Shown piece by piece: positions 17,911-26,304 of a DNA stretch of 64,000 nucleotides; within the stretch, counting starts at the first letter, position 1; every line of letters starts with the position of its first letter. The DNA comes from DASUPK01 sp963782345 (GTDB lineage Bacteria; Actinomycetota; Thermoleophilia; Solirubrobacterales; 70-9): contig CAWAJF010000014.1 in assembly GCA_963782345.1 (NCBI GenBank), positions 155,486 to 219,485 of the forward strand. Reading direction: 5' to 3'. A program made the translations under genes and the position numbers. Below the pieces are notes generated by a model. It made no database searches and was not told where the DNA came from. It was given only the letters and a program-made list of their open reading frames with translations.

Positions 17911-19589
17911 CCACGGCCGCCAAGCCCCCCAACGTCCTGCTGCTGATCACCGACCAGCAGCGCTACCCGCGCCACTGGCCCGACTTCCCCGGCTGGCTGC
18001 GGGACCTGACGCCGAACCAGCACGCGCTCGAGCAGAACGGCCTGTCGTTCGATCGCGCCTTCACGAACACGTCGATGTGCTCACCGAGCCGGGCGACCCT
18101 CCTGACCGGACGCTACCCCGCCCAGCACGGCGTCACCCTCACCCACACCCAGGCCGACCTGCGGCCAGACCCCAAGAACACGCCGGCGGTGCTCGGCGAG
18201 CTGCTCGGGATGATGAGGGGACCGAACGCTCCCCGGAGGCGCGCGCTTCGCAACTTCGGGCGCGGACTGGCCCAGGCGGGGCCGAAGTCGGGCGGCGAGC
18301 CCGAGCTCAACCCCGGTACCCAGAGCCTCGCCCACCTCCTGCGCGCCCGCGGCTACGAGGTCGCCTACAAGGGCAAGTGGCACCTCACGCATCCGTCGGG
18401 CGGTGAGATGCTCGGCGGCTGGGCGCCATCCGACGCGGATCGCCTGCGCGACGACTACGGCTTCGCCGACTGGGAGCCGCCCGACGCGGGCGAGAACGCG
18501 AGGGCCGAGCATTTCGGCGCCGGCAATGCGGGCCCGCTGGGCCTCGGCTGGGACGAGGTCTACACCCGCCAGGTCGAGAGCTGGCTCGGCAGGCAGGACT
18601 TGCCGGAGCCCTTCTGCCTGGTCGTCTCCCTGGTCAACCCGCACGATGTCCTCGGATTCCCCGCCCAGCACGTCCGCGGCGGGTACCAGGAGAGCGGGTT
18701 CCTCGACCTCGGGGTGAAGCTGCCGCCGACGGTGAACGAGTCGCTGCGCGACAAGCCGTCGGTCCACGAGCTGATGAAGATGGGGATGGCGGCGTACCTC
18801 GGCCCGCTGCGCGGCGAGCGGGAGATGCTCGAGTACGTGAACTTCTATGCCCACCTTCACCGCATCGTTGACGAGCAACTGGGCAGGGTGATGGCCGCCC
18901 TGGGCGACCCCTCGGATCCCGATTCGATTCGCTCGCGGACCATGGTCTTCCGGTGCGCCGATCACGGCGAGATGGGCCTCTCCCACGGGGGTCTGCGCCA
19001 GAAGGCGTTCAACGCCTACGAGGAGACGATCAACGTGCCCCTCGTCGTCTCGAACCCCGTGCTCTTCCCGAAGCCCGTGCACTCCGATGCGCTGGTCTCG
19101 CTCGTCGACCTGCTGCCGACCATCGCCACGGCCACGGGCACGGGACTCGACGGGCAGGCGAAGGGCCGCGACCTGGCGCCGATCATCGCCCGGCACGCCT
19201 CGCCTGAGAACGAGCGCCTACGGCGGACCGATGCCAACCTCGCCCCCATCGCGGCGCATCCGTCCCCGGGCGAGTCGGTCCAGGACGAGATCCACTTCAC
19301 CTACGACGACCACCAGGCCGCGACCGCACTCCAGGACGTTCCAGGCCAGCCGAACCGCATCCGCGCGGTGCGAACCGCGGACGCCAAGTTCGCCCTCTAC
19401 TTCGACCCCACGGGTAAGAAGCCGCCGGAGTACGAGATGTACGACCTCAGTCGCGACCCCGACGAGAGCCGGAACCTGGTCGATCGCGACACCGGCGAAG
19501 CGATCAGCGCCGGCGATGCCGCGCTGCGCTCCGAGCTCGGGCAGCGCCTCGACCGCCTGATGGCGGTCAACGGCACCGCGCCGGGCTGA
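17907..19589 (+). CDS. Type I sulfatase (alkaline-phosphatase superfamily)
   Basis: Homology starts at PPNVLLLITDQQRYPRHW (from about 17925) and runs about 555 residues. The sulfatase signature CSPSRATLLTGRYP contains the cysteine (CxPxR) that becomes formylglycine. Metal ligands include the ITDQQ aspartate and RCADHGEMGLSHG. No ATG, GTG or TTG lies in frame between the end of the previous gene and this homology. The candidates are ATA at 17907, overlapping the upstream TAG as ATAG, or CTG about 30 bases earlier. No signal peptide is seen. It would hydrolyse sulfate esters; maturation needs a formylglycine-generating enzyme, not present in this window. Confidence 0.85.
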   Translation: MATAAKPPNVLLLITDQQRYPRHWPDFPGWLRDLTPNQHALEQNGLSFDRAFTNTSMCSPSRATLLTGRYPAQHGVTLTHTQADLRPDPKNTPAVLGELLGMMRGPNAPRRRALRNFGRGLAQAGPKSGGEPELNPGTQSLAHLLRARGYEVAYKGKWHLTHPSGGEMLGGWAPSDADRLRDDYGFADWEPPDAGENARAEHFGAGNAGPLGLGWDEVYTRQVESWLGRQDLPEPFCLVVSLVNPHDVLGFPAQHVRGGYQESGFLDLGVKLPPTVNESLRDKPSVHELMKMGMAAYLGPLRGEREMLEYVNFYAHLHRIVDEQLGRVMAALGDPSDPDSIRSRTMVFRCADHGEMGLSHGGLRQKAFNAYEETINVPLVVSNPVLFPKPVHSDALVSLVDLLPTIATATGTGLDGQAKGRDLAPIIARHASPENERLRRTDANLAPIAAHPSPGESVQDEIHFTYDDHQAATALQDVPGQPNRIRAVRTADAKFALYFDPTGKKPPEYEMYDLSRDPDESRNLVDRDTGEAISAGDAALRSELGQRLDRLMAVNGTAPG

Positions 19590-19612
19590 CCGGCCGCGTA
19601 CGATCCCGCGCC

Positions 19613-20107
19613 ATGGATCGCAGGGTCATCGGGCTGCTGGCGGCCAGCGGGATACTCGCCGTCGTCGTGATCGTGATTCTCGTCGGGCGCAGCGGCGACT
19701 CAGGGTCGAACAGCACCTCGAAGGCAGCCATCAAGGTGCCGAACGGGCCTGAGGTCCAGATCCCGTCCGGCGCCGCCCCAGCCACCCTGGTGAAGAAGGA
19801 CCTGAAGGTCGGCGACGGGCCCGAGGCGAAATCGGGCGACCAGATCAGCGTCCAGTACATCGGGGCGCTCTACGACAACGGCGTGAAGTTCGACTCCTCC
19901 TACGATCACGGCCAACCCTTCTCGTTCAAGCTCGGCGCGGGCAACGTCATTCCCGGCTGGGATCAGGGCGTCGCCGGGATGAAGGTGGGCGGCCGGCGGG
20001 AGCTGATCATCCCGCCCGACCTTGCATACGGAGCCCAGGGGCAGCCGCCGACGATTCCCGCGAACGCCACGCTGGTGTTCGTGATCGACCTGGTCTCGGT
20101 CGGCTAG
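19613..20107 (+). CDS. Membrane-anchored FKBP-type peptidyl-prolyl isomerase
   Basis: 164 aa. An N-terminal hydrophobic anchor (IGLLAASGILAVVVIVILVG, residues 5-24) precedes one complete FKBP domain with the active-site landmarks VQYIGALYDNGVKFDSSYD, FKLGAGNVIPGWDQGVAGMKVGGRRELIIPPDLAYG and ANATLVFVIDLVSV. It catalyses proline isomerisation during folding of exported proteins. It starts 24 bp after the sulfatase stop and may assist the secreted proteins of this operon. Confidence 0.93.
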   Translation: MDRRVIGLLAASGILAVVVIVILVGRSGDSGSNSTSKAAIKVPNGPEVQIPSGAAPATLVKKDLKVGDGPEAKSGDQISVQYIGALYDNGVKFDSSYDHGQPFSFKLGAGNVIPGWDQGVAGMKVGGRRELIIPPDLAYGAQGQPPTIPANATLVFVIDLVSVG

Positions 20108-20122
20108 TCCGAGCGCGGGCAA

Positions 20123-20153
20123 GCGAAGGGCCGGAACCAAGGCCGGCCCTCGC
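20123..20153. terminator. Bidirectional hairpin between convergent genes
   Basis: GCGAAGGGCCGG, an eight-base loop, then CCGGCCCTCGC form a long GC stem with one bulge. It sits between the FKBP stop (20107) and the stop of the leftward gene (20172), where a shared terminator is expected. No marked T tract. Confidence 0.6.
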
Positions 20154-20171
20154 GCTTCCCTGCAACTTCGG

Positions 20172-20771
20172 TCAGGTCGTCGGCGGGGGGGTGGTCCCCT
20201 GTGCCTTCGCCTTCCGCGAAATGCATTTGCCGAACGCGTTCTTCTTGTTGTGGTTCTTGCCGTAGAAGTCCGTGAACGACTTCCCGCCGTGTGTGGCCGC
20301 GAAGCCCGCGTCCCCGCGCTCGGCGCGGCACTGCTGAGCCGCGTTCTGCAGGTTCTCCTCCTGCTGCGCCTCGGTGGAGCGAACCTTGCTGCTCACGCAC
20401 TTGCCGAACGCATTCCGGCCGTTGTGGTTCGTCCCATAGACCTGGTCGAACGTCAGACCGCCGTGGCCCGCGGCGAAGTTCGGGTCCGCCCGCTCGATCT
20501 TGCACTGCTGGGCGGCGTTGTTGACCGCGCGCTTGCCGGACTTGCCGTGCTGCCGCTGGCAGTTCCGCATCGCGTGCTTGTACTTCGGGGCGTTGTCCCC
20601 GTAGAGCGCCTTGAACGCCTTGACGCCCATCGTGTGGAGCTCATTCGTGCACTGCTTGGCTGCCACCTGATTCGGGTTTGGTGTTGAGCTGCCGCCGTCC
20701 GCCAGCGCCGCACCCGCCCCGATGGCGGCCAGGCCGACGCAACAGAGCATGACGCTGCCGATCCTCTTCAT
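20172..20771 (-). CDS. Exported protein with three cysteine-flanked repeats
   Basis: 199 aa with a signal peptide (MKRIGSVMLCCVGLAAIGAGAALA). The mature part consists of three repeats of about 45-50 residues. Repeats 2 and 3 are nearly parallel: NAAQQCKIERADPNFAAGHGG, TFDQVYGTNHNGRNAFGKC, and NAAQQCRAERGDAGFAATHGG, SFTDFYGKNHNKKNAFGKC. Repeat 1 (QCTNELHTMGVKAFKALYG ... AMRNC) is more diverged. Each repeat begins and ends with a cysteine, suggesting one disulfide per repeat or a metal/heme-like site. The asparagine/histidine core (GTNHN, GKNHN) is notable. No function known to me. Confidence 0.75.
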   Translation of the reverse strand: MKRIGSVMLCCVGLAAIGAGAALADGGSSTPNPNQVAAKQCTNELHTMGVKAFKALYGDNAPKYKHAMRNCQRQHGKSGKRAVNNAAQQCKIERADPNFAAGHGGLTFDQVYGTNHNGRNAFGKCVSSKVRSTEAQQEENLQNAAQQCRAERGDAGFAATHGGKSFTDFYGKNHNKKNAFGKCISRKAKAQGTTPPPTT

Positions 20772-20880
20772 CCTCGAACGACCTCCTCGATTCGTTGCCT
20801 GGGAGCCCGGTGGGGTCCCTCGTATCTGTCAGCGCCGGGTGGCTGCGAATGGTTACGGGCGGGCCCCGGCGCGCTTCGCG

Positions 20881-21888
20881 CTAGTGGAGCGCGATCACGG
20901 AGTCCAGTGCGGTCTCGCCGGCTCCCAGGCCGCCCAGGAGGTATGCACGGCCGTGGTATGTCGACGCCGCTCCATCAAAGACGGCCTGGGGGAGGTGGCC
21001 TGCCCGAAGGGCGACGTTGCGACTCGGATCGAAGCGCAGGATCTGATCGCTCGCGCCGCCCCGTATCCGGCCGCCGAGCAGATAGATCGCCCCATCCAAC
21101 GTCACGGCGGATGCGTGCGAAACGGAATCGGGCAGATGTCCGACGACGACCGCGCGCTGGGTGGCGATGTCGTACTCCTGGATCCTGTTGGTGTCGCTGC
21201 CGTCCGCGAGCTCGCCTCCGAACGCGTAGACCTTGTCCCCCAACACCGCGGCGGCCGCGTACCGAACGGGAGTCGGCAGGTCGGCGACCCGGGTGAGCGT
21301 CGCTCCGCTGGTGGTCTGGAAGACCGACGCAGAGGTGGTCTGACCGTCATACCCGCCGAGGACATAGGCGGCGCCTCCCACGGCGACGGCCGAGAGGTCG
21401 GAGAGCGCCGCAGGCAGTCGACCGACCGGCCTTGCGGGCCCGTCCGTGGTCAGAGCCTGGACCTGATCGAGGGTCGAGGTGTTTCCTCCGCCGAAGACGA
21501 GGGTCTGACCCCCCACGGTCGCCGCGGCGGCGTCGTGAAGCGGCTGGACGAGGGAGCCGCTCGCCGCGGTTCGGCCGTTGACGGGATCGAGGCGGTAGAC
21601 GGTGTCCGTGGAGCTGCCGCCACCGTTCTCTCCGCCGATCACCAGCAGGCCCCCGGTGGTCGCCGCAACGGTCTCGCCGTGCAGCGCGACGGGAAGGCGA
21701 TTGGCGCTCCGCTCCGCCTTCAGCCTGACCGGGGCGGACGATCCCGCGCTCGCCGCGGTCGTGCCCCTCCCCCCGGTGCCATCGCTCGACGAGCCGAAGG
21801 TGGCACCCCAACCGACGACGACCAGCGCCGCAACGGATCCCAGGAGAATGCCCAGCCTGATCAGGCCTCGGCGGCGCTCGGAACTCAT
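20881..21888 (-). CDS. Membrane-anchored Kelch/beta-propeller protein
   Basis: 335 aa. N-terminal anchor RRRGLIRLGILLGSVAALVVVGW, then six or seven Kelch-like blades recognisable by repeated AVGGAAYVLGGYDGQ, VLGDKVYAFGGELADG, TLDGAIYLLGGRIRGG and TYHGRAYLLGG motifs. It is divergent from another propeller protein at 22018 with a similar N-terminus. Extracellular, and probably a binding scaffold; no catalytic residues identified. Confidence 0.85.
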   Translation of the reverse strand: MSSERRRGLIRLGILLGSVAALVVVGWGATFGSSSDGTGGRGTTAASAGSSAPVRLKAERSANRLPVALHGETVAATTGGLLVIGGENGGGSSTDTVYRLDPVNGRTAASGSLVQPLHDAAAATVGGQTLVFGGGNTSTLDQVQALTTDGPARPVGRLPAALSDLSAVAVGGAAYVLGGYDGQTTSASVFQTTSGATLTRVADLPTPVRYAAAAVLGDKVYAFGGELADGSDTNRIQEYDIATQRAVVVGHLPDSVSHASAVTLDGAIYLLGGRIRGGASDQILRFDPSRNVALRAGHLPQAVFDGAASTYHGRAYLLGGLGAGETALDSVIALH

Positions 21889-22017
21889 CCGGCCCCGACT
21901 CTGACCGGGCAGCGTGAACCGCTCCTAAACTTCAGATGAGGCTTTTCTACTCCGGCTCTTAGAATCGCTTCATCGAACTGAGTGAGTCTCGCCAACGATG
22001 AGCCCCGCGGGCGACGC

Positions 22018-23190
22018 ATGAGCTACGCCCGGCGCCGGGGGCTCGCCCGTCTCGCTGCGCTGCTGGGCTCGATCGGCGCCCTGCTCATCTGGTTCTTCGC
22101 GACGGGTGGCTCAGGAGGTGGCAACGGCAAGACGGCCGCCCCTGGCGACACCGGAAAGGCCGCTTCGGCGCGTCACGGGGTCCCGCCGCCGCTCGACCCG
22201 CACGACGTCTACGCGGCAGATCGTCCCGGGCTGCTCTCGCCCGTCGTGCGCCGGTTTCCCTCCCTCGTCTACGTCCCGAACAGCGAGAGCAACACGGTGA
22301 GCGTGATCGATCCACACACCTACAAGGTGGTCCGGCAGTTTCCGGCAGGAACCCTTCCCCAGCACGTCGTCCCTTCATATGACCTGAAGACCCTCTGGGT
22401 CAACAACGATGAGGGGAACACGCTGACGCCCATCAACCCGGCCACCGGGAGGCCGGGACGGCCGGTCGCCGTGACCGACCCGTACAACCTCTATTTCACG
22501 CCCGACGGGCGGTACGCGATCGTCGTCGAGGAGCGGATGCAGACCCTCGCGTTCCGCAATCCGAAGACGATGCGGAGCGAGCACACGCTCCAGGTCCCCT
22601 GCTACGGGGTGAATCACATGGATTTCTCGGCGGATGGGCGGTACCTCCTGGCCAGCTGTGAGTTCGGCGGGAACGTAATCAAGGTCGACCTCCGCCGTCA
22701 GCGAATGGTCGGGCGACTGGCCCTTGGCTCGGGCGCCTCTCCTCAGGATGTCAAGCTCTCCCCGGACGGGCGCGTGTTCTACGTCGCCGACCAGGCGTCG
22801 GGTGGCGTCTGGCTGATCGACGCAAAGGACATGAAGCGGGTTGGGTTCATCCACACGGCGCCGGGCGCCCACGGCCTCTACGTCAGTCGCGACTCCAAGT
22901 ATCTCTATGTCTCCGACCGGAGCGCCGGCGAGGTCTCGGTCGTTTCCTTCGCCACGCGCAAGGTGGTGCACACGTGGCGAATCCCCGGCGGCAGCCCGGA
23001 CATGGGCGGCGTGTCTGCTGACGGACGCGTGCTCTGGCTCACGGGCAGATATGGCGCGGAGGTCTATGCGATCAGCACGCGCAACGGGCACCTGCTCGCG
23101 CGAATCCCCGTGGGGAACGGTCCGCACGGCCTCTGCGTGTATCCGCAACCGGGGCGGTACTCGCTCGGGCACACCGGCATATTCCGCTAG
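22018..23190 (+). CDS. Membrane-anchored YVTN-type beta-propeller protein
   Basis: 390 aa from ATG 22018; a GTG at 21982 would add 12 residues. The N-terminus MSYARRRGLARLAALLGSIGALLIWFF mirrors that of the Kelch gene across the shared 129-bp promoter region. Blades follow with VYVPNSESNTVSVIDPHTYKVVRQFPAG, FTPDGRYAIVV, FYVADQASGGVWLIDAKD and LYVSDRSAGEVSVVSFATRKVVHTW. This YVTN/YncE-like pattern is common in secreted or quinoprotein-like propellers. Function unassigned. An ECF sigma/anti-sigma pair follows 69 bp downstream. Confidence 0.88.
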   Translation: MSYARRRGLARLAALLGSIGALLIWFFATGGSGGGNGKTAAPGDTGKAASARHGVPPPLDPHDVYAADRPGLLSPVVRRFPSLVYVPNSESNTVSVIDPHTYKVVRQFPAGTLPQHVVPSYDLKTLWVNNDEGNTLTPINPATGRPGRPVAVTDPYNLYFTPDGRYAIVVEERMQTLAFRNPKTMRSEHTLQVPCYGVNHMDFSADGRYLLASCEFGGNVIKVDLRRQRMVGRLALGSGASPQDVKLSPDGRVFYVADQASGGVWLIDAKDMKRVGFIHTAPGAHGLYVSRDSKYLYVSDRSAGEVSVVSFATRKVVHTWRIPGGSPDMGGVSADGRVLWLTGRYGAEVYAISTRNGHLLARIPVGNGPHGLCVYPQPGRYSLGHTGIFR

Positions 23191-23259
23191 CCGCGCGGGC
23201 ATCGGACCCGGGAGACGACCGCCGCTGTAACCGGATGACGAGCGAGTGGACTGATCGGC

Positions 23260-23988
23260 ATGACCTCGCACGCCATCCCGCTGCCGGCCGCCTTGAACAG
23301 GCAAGATGCTGGGCTGATGCCGCGTCTTGCAGGCAAGCGAGGGGCGAACGCAGCGGACACCGACGCCGCCCTGGTGGCGCGGTTGCGCGACGGGGACGAG
23401 TCGGCGTTCGCCGAGCTGATCGACACCTACGGAGCGACGATGCTGCGGGTCGCCCAGATGTTCGTGCGCGACAGGGGTACCGCCGAGGAGGTCGTGCAGG
23501 AGACCTGGCTCGCGGTCCTCAACGGCATCGACCGCTTCGAGGGGCGCTCGAGCCTGAAGACGTGGCTCTTCCGGATCCTCACCAACCGCGCGAAGACCAG
23601 GGGCCAGCGCGAGGGGCGCATGGTCCCCTTCTCCTCTCTGGCGGGCGCCGGAGAGGACGACGAGCCATCGGTGGATCCCGACCGTTTTCTCGGCCCGGAC
23701 TCCTCCACGCCGGGCGCCTGGGCGGCTCCACCGCGCGCCTGGCCCCAGGACAAGGTGCTCGAACACGAGACGATCGGCGTGATTCAGGGAGCGATCGAGG
23801 AGCTGCCCGAGGCCCAGCGCGAGGTGATCCGCCTGCGCGACGTCGAGGGATGGGGACCGATGGAGGTTGCCGACGCCCTCGAGATCAGCGACGGCAACCA
23901 GCGCGTCCTGCTCCACCGGGCGCGGTCCAAGGTGCGCGCCGCGCTCGAGACGTATCTCGACCCCGATCTCGGGGGGAGCAAGGCATGA
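23260..23988 (+). CDS. ECF sigma factor (RpoE-like)
   Basis: 242 aa. Region 2 at about residues 45-110 (LVARLRDGDESAFAELIDTYGATMLRVAQMFVRDRGTAEEVVQETW) and region 4 near the C-terminus (ELPEAQREVIRLRDVEGWGPMEVADALEISDGNQRVLLHRARSKVR). An unusual acidic/proline linker of about 45 residues joins them. Its TGA overlaps the ATG of a zinc anti-sigma gene (ATGA at 23985-23988), so the pair is co-translated. It likely directs RNA polymerase to stress promoters when the anti-sigma factor is inactivated. Confidence 0.93.
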   Translation: MTSHAIPLPAALNRQDAGLMPRLAGKRGANAADTDAALVARLRDGDESAFAELIDTYGATMLRVAQMFVRDRGTAEEVVQETWLAVLNGIDRFEGRSSLKTWLFRILTNRAKTRGQREGRMVPFSSLAGAGEDDEPSVDPDRFLGPDSSTPGAWAAPPRAWPQDKVLEHETIGVIQGAIEELPEAQREVIRLRDVEGWGPMEVADALEISDGNQRVLLHRARSKVRAALETYLDPDLGGSKA

Positions 23989-24248
23989 GGCTCTTCATCA
24001 GGGAGATGCCCTGCCAGGAGCTCGTCGAGCTGGTCACGGCCTACTTCGACGGCAGCCTGTCGCGTGCCGACCGCCGCCGGTTCCGAGCGCACGTCAGCGG
24101 CTGCGATCACTGCACCGAGTACGTCGAGCAGATGCGGCTCGTCGTCGAGGCCACGGGACAACTCACCGAGGACGACATCGACGCGGAGGCACGCGAGGAG
24201 CTGCTCGAGGCCTTCCGCGGCTGGAAGCGAGAGCGTCCTGCGGGCTAG
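23985..24248 (+). CDS. Zinc-binding anti-sigma factor (zf-HC2/ZAS type)
   Basis: 87 aa, overlapping the sigma gene by 4 bp. It carries the anti-sigma zinc motif: C10 in EMPCQELVELVTAYFDG, then FRAHVSGCDHC (HxxxCxxC). No transmembrane helix, so this is a cytosolic, possibly redox-responsive factor. The C-terminal tail (DDIDAEAREELLEAFRGWKRERP) is helical. It should hold the adjacent sigma factor inactive. Confidence 0.9.
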   Translation: MRLFIREMPCQELVELVTAYFDGSLSRADRRRFRAHVSGCDHCTEYVEQMRLVVEATGQLTEDDIDAEAREELLEAFRGWKRERPAG

Positions 24249-25673
24249 TCAGGCCTGATCGGAATCGAGCATCCCCGCGAGCAGGTCGAGGTACTGCAGC
24301 AGGTGCCTGGTTCCGAGGAACTGCCGGATCACCCTGTCACGCGCCGCTTCCCCCATCTTCGCCGCGGCCTCGGGGTCCCCGAGCAGACGATCGATCGCCG
24401 CAACCGTGGCCGCGGGATCCAACGGATCCACGAGGACGCCGGAGACACCGTCCTCGATCTGATCCTGGATGCCCCCCACCGCCCCCGCCACGACCGGTCT
24501 CGATTTCCACATCGCCTCGGCGACGGTCAGCCCAAAGCCCTCGGCGAGGCTTTTCTGCACAACGACGTCGGAGCGCCGCTGGATCGCGTTGACCATTGCG
24601 GCGTTCTCCGCGACATCGTCCATCGGCAGCGTGGCGAGATGCACCCGCGCGCGCACCTCCGGATCGAGGCTCTGACGCCCCGCGCGCACCTCCCCGAGCA
24701 CCTCGGCTCCCTCGGGATCGTCCGCGACGCCGGCGACCGACGGGCCCACCAGCAGAAGGTGGGCGCCGGGCGTGCGGCAGTGCTCGGCGAAGGCACGCAG
24801 GACACCGATCGGGTCCTTGAGCCGGTCCCACCGGGACACCTGGCTGACGAGCGGCGCATCGTCGGGCACAGGACCGTCCTGGTCAAGCTCGGCACGGCGG
24901 TCCACACGAGCCTCGCTGTCGTCCAGGTGCCGGAAGAGCGCCTTGGTGAAGTGATCGCCCGCACCAACGCCGGTGACGGCGAGGATCGCGCGCACGGCAT
25001 CGGGGTCGAGGTCCTGGTTCTTCGGAGAGAAGATGTCTATCGACGGAGGGACGATCCAGGTCCGGCCCTGATCGAGGCCGTCCCACGCAAATCGCTCGCG
25101 AGAGAAGACATACGCGTCGGCGTCGGCGATGTACGGGCGCAGGAAGTCCCACGCCGCGTGGGCGTAGGGACCCGGGTTGTCGATGCCGATGTGACAGCGC
25201 CAGACCACGCTCACGTCTGACGACTCGACGTGGGCCACCAGGCCCGCCGGCTGGGGGTCGTGGATATAGACGATGTCCCCCTTTTGGACGAGCCCCGAGA
25301 GCTCGTCCGCGCTCTCGATCAGGCCCCGCTGATAGGTCTCGTGCTCCGCGCGGCCGAGCTCGCCGTCGTCGCCCGGGGACTCGTGCAGGTGGTTGTGGAG
25401 CCGCTTCGTGAGCCGGAAGAACTCCGGGCTGCCCCCGATCGTCAGCCAGCGCAGGTCCACTCCCGCGCCGCGGCCGTACGCGAGGAGCGAGTGCAACATC
25501 TCGGCGACCCCCCCGCCCCGCGCCGTCGAGTTGACGTGCCAGACGATGCGGCCCCGCAGCACCTCATGTGCCCTCGCGATCGCGTCCTCGACCTCGCCGT
25601 AGCCGTCGCCGAGAAGGGGCCGAAAACGCTCCGTCGAGATCGCGGCGACCGGGACCTCCTGCAATGCCGTCAT
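24249..25673 (-). CDS. GT4 glycosyltransferase, trehalose synthase TreT-like
   Basis: 474 aa from ATG 25673. IVWHVNSTARGGGVAEMLHSLLAYGRGAGVDLRW is the typical N-terminus of TreT. The donor-binding half has SQVSRWDRLKDPIGVLRAF, LLLVGPSVAGVADDPEG, and the GT4 motif SLAEGFGLTVAEAMWKSRPVVAGAVGGIQDQI. TreT couples an NDP-glucose to glucose to make trehalose. Assignment to TreT rather than another GT4 is by overall motif spacing. Ends one base from the anti-sigma stop (convergent). Confidence 0.85.
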   Translation of the reverse strand: MTALQEVPVAAISTERFRPLLGDGYGEVEDAIARAHEVLRGRIVWHVNSTARGGGVAEMLHSLLAYGRGAGVDLRWLTIGGSPEFFRLTKRLHNHLHESPGDDGELGRAEHETYQRGLIESADELSGLVQKGDIVYIHDPQPAGLVAHVESSDVSVVWRCHIGIDNPGPYAHAAWDFLRPYIADADAYVFSRERFAWDGLDQGRTWIVPPSIDIFSPKNQDLDPDAVRAILAVTGVGAGDHFTKALFRHLDDSEARVDRRAELDQDGPVPDDAPLVSQVSRWDRLKDPIGVLRAFAEHCRTPGAHLLLVGPSVAGVADDPEGAEVLGEVRAGRQSLDPEVRARVHLATLPMDDVAENAAMVNAIQRRSDVVVQKSLAEGFGLTVAEAMWKSRPVVAGAVGGIQDQIEDGVSGVLVDPLDPAATVAAIDRLLGDPEAAAKMGEAARDRVIRQFLGTRHLLQYLDLLAGMLDSDQA

Positions 25674-25726
25674 TGAGCAAACCCTAAGGCGCGGAGACCC
25701 TCCGCGCCACCGCTTACGCTGATCTG

Positions 25727-26273
25727 GTGCTGATCCTGCTCCTGGCGGCGACCGCGACGACGCTCGCGACCGGCCTGGGAGCGATCCCCGTCTTCTGGCT
25801 CGGGGGACGCGCCTCCGCATCGCAGCCGGCGCTGTACGGGCTGGCGGCCGGGGCGATGACGGTTGCCTCGATCGTCGGACTGCTGAAGCCGGGCTTCGAC
25901 CAGGGCTCGACCGCCGCGGTGGTCGCTGGAGTGGCGACCGGCGTCGCCTTCCTCGTCATCACGCGCGTCGCGCTGGGCCGCTCACACCTCGAGGTCGGAG
26001 GACGAACCGGCCCGGGAGCGCGGCTGTCGGTTCTCGTCTTCCTCGTCCTGCTGGTTCACAGCCTGCCGGAGGGGTTCTCGATCGGGACCGCCTACGCCTC
26101 GGACATTTCGGGACTGCCCTACTCCTTCGGGTTCGCGGCGGGCGATGCTCGCGCTGGTCGCCTCCGACCTTGCGCCTCGGGCGCTGCGTGGGAGAGGGGC
26201 GCGACGGGGAACTCTGGGCGCGGTCGGAGGCGCAGCGGTCATGCTCGTCCTCAGCGCAGCGCTCGGCGTCTAG
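25727..26273 (+). pseudogene. ZIP-family metal transporter, internally deleted and frameshifted
   Basis: From GTG 25727, residues 1-125 follow the ZIP pattern through VLLVHSLPEGFSIGTAYASD, a metal-binding helix. The sequence then jumps to SGLPYSFGFAAG, a motif that in ZIP proteins comes about 60 residues later; the second metal helix (NIPEG type) is missing. Just after FGFAAG the frame is lost, and the last 40 residues (MLALVASDLAPRAL ... MLVLSAALGV, stop at 26271) continue in another frame. The plain open frame instead runs on to 26329 as low-complexity arginine-rich residues. Two independent lesions argue for a true pseudogene. Confidence 0.8.
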
Positions 26274-26304
26274 CCAGAACGATGACGTCCTTATCATCGG
26301 TTCC

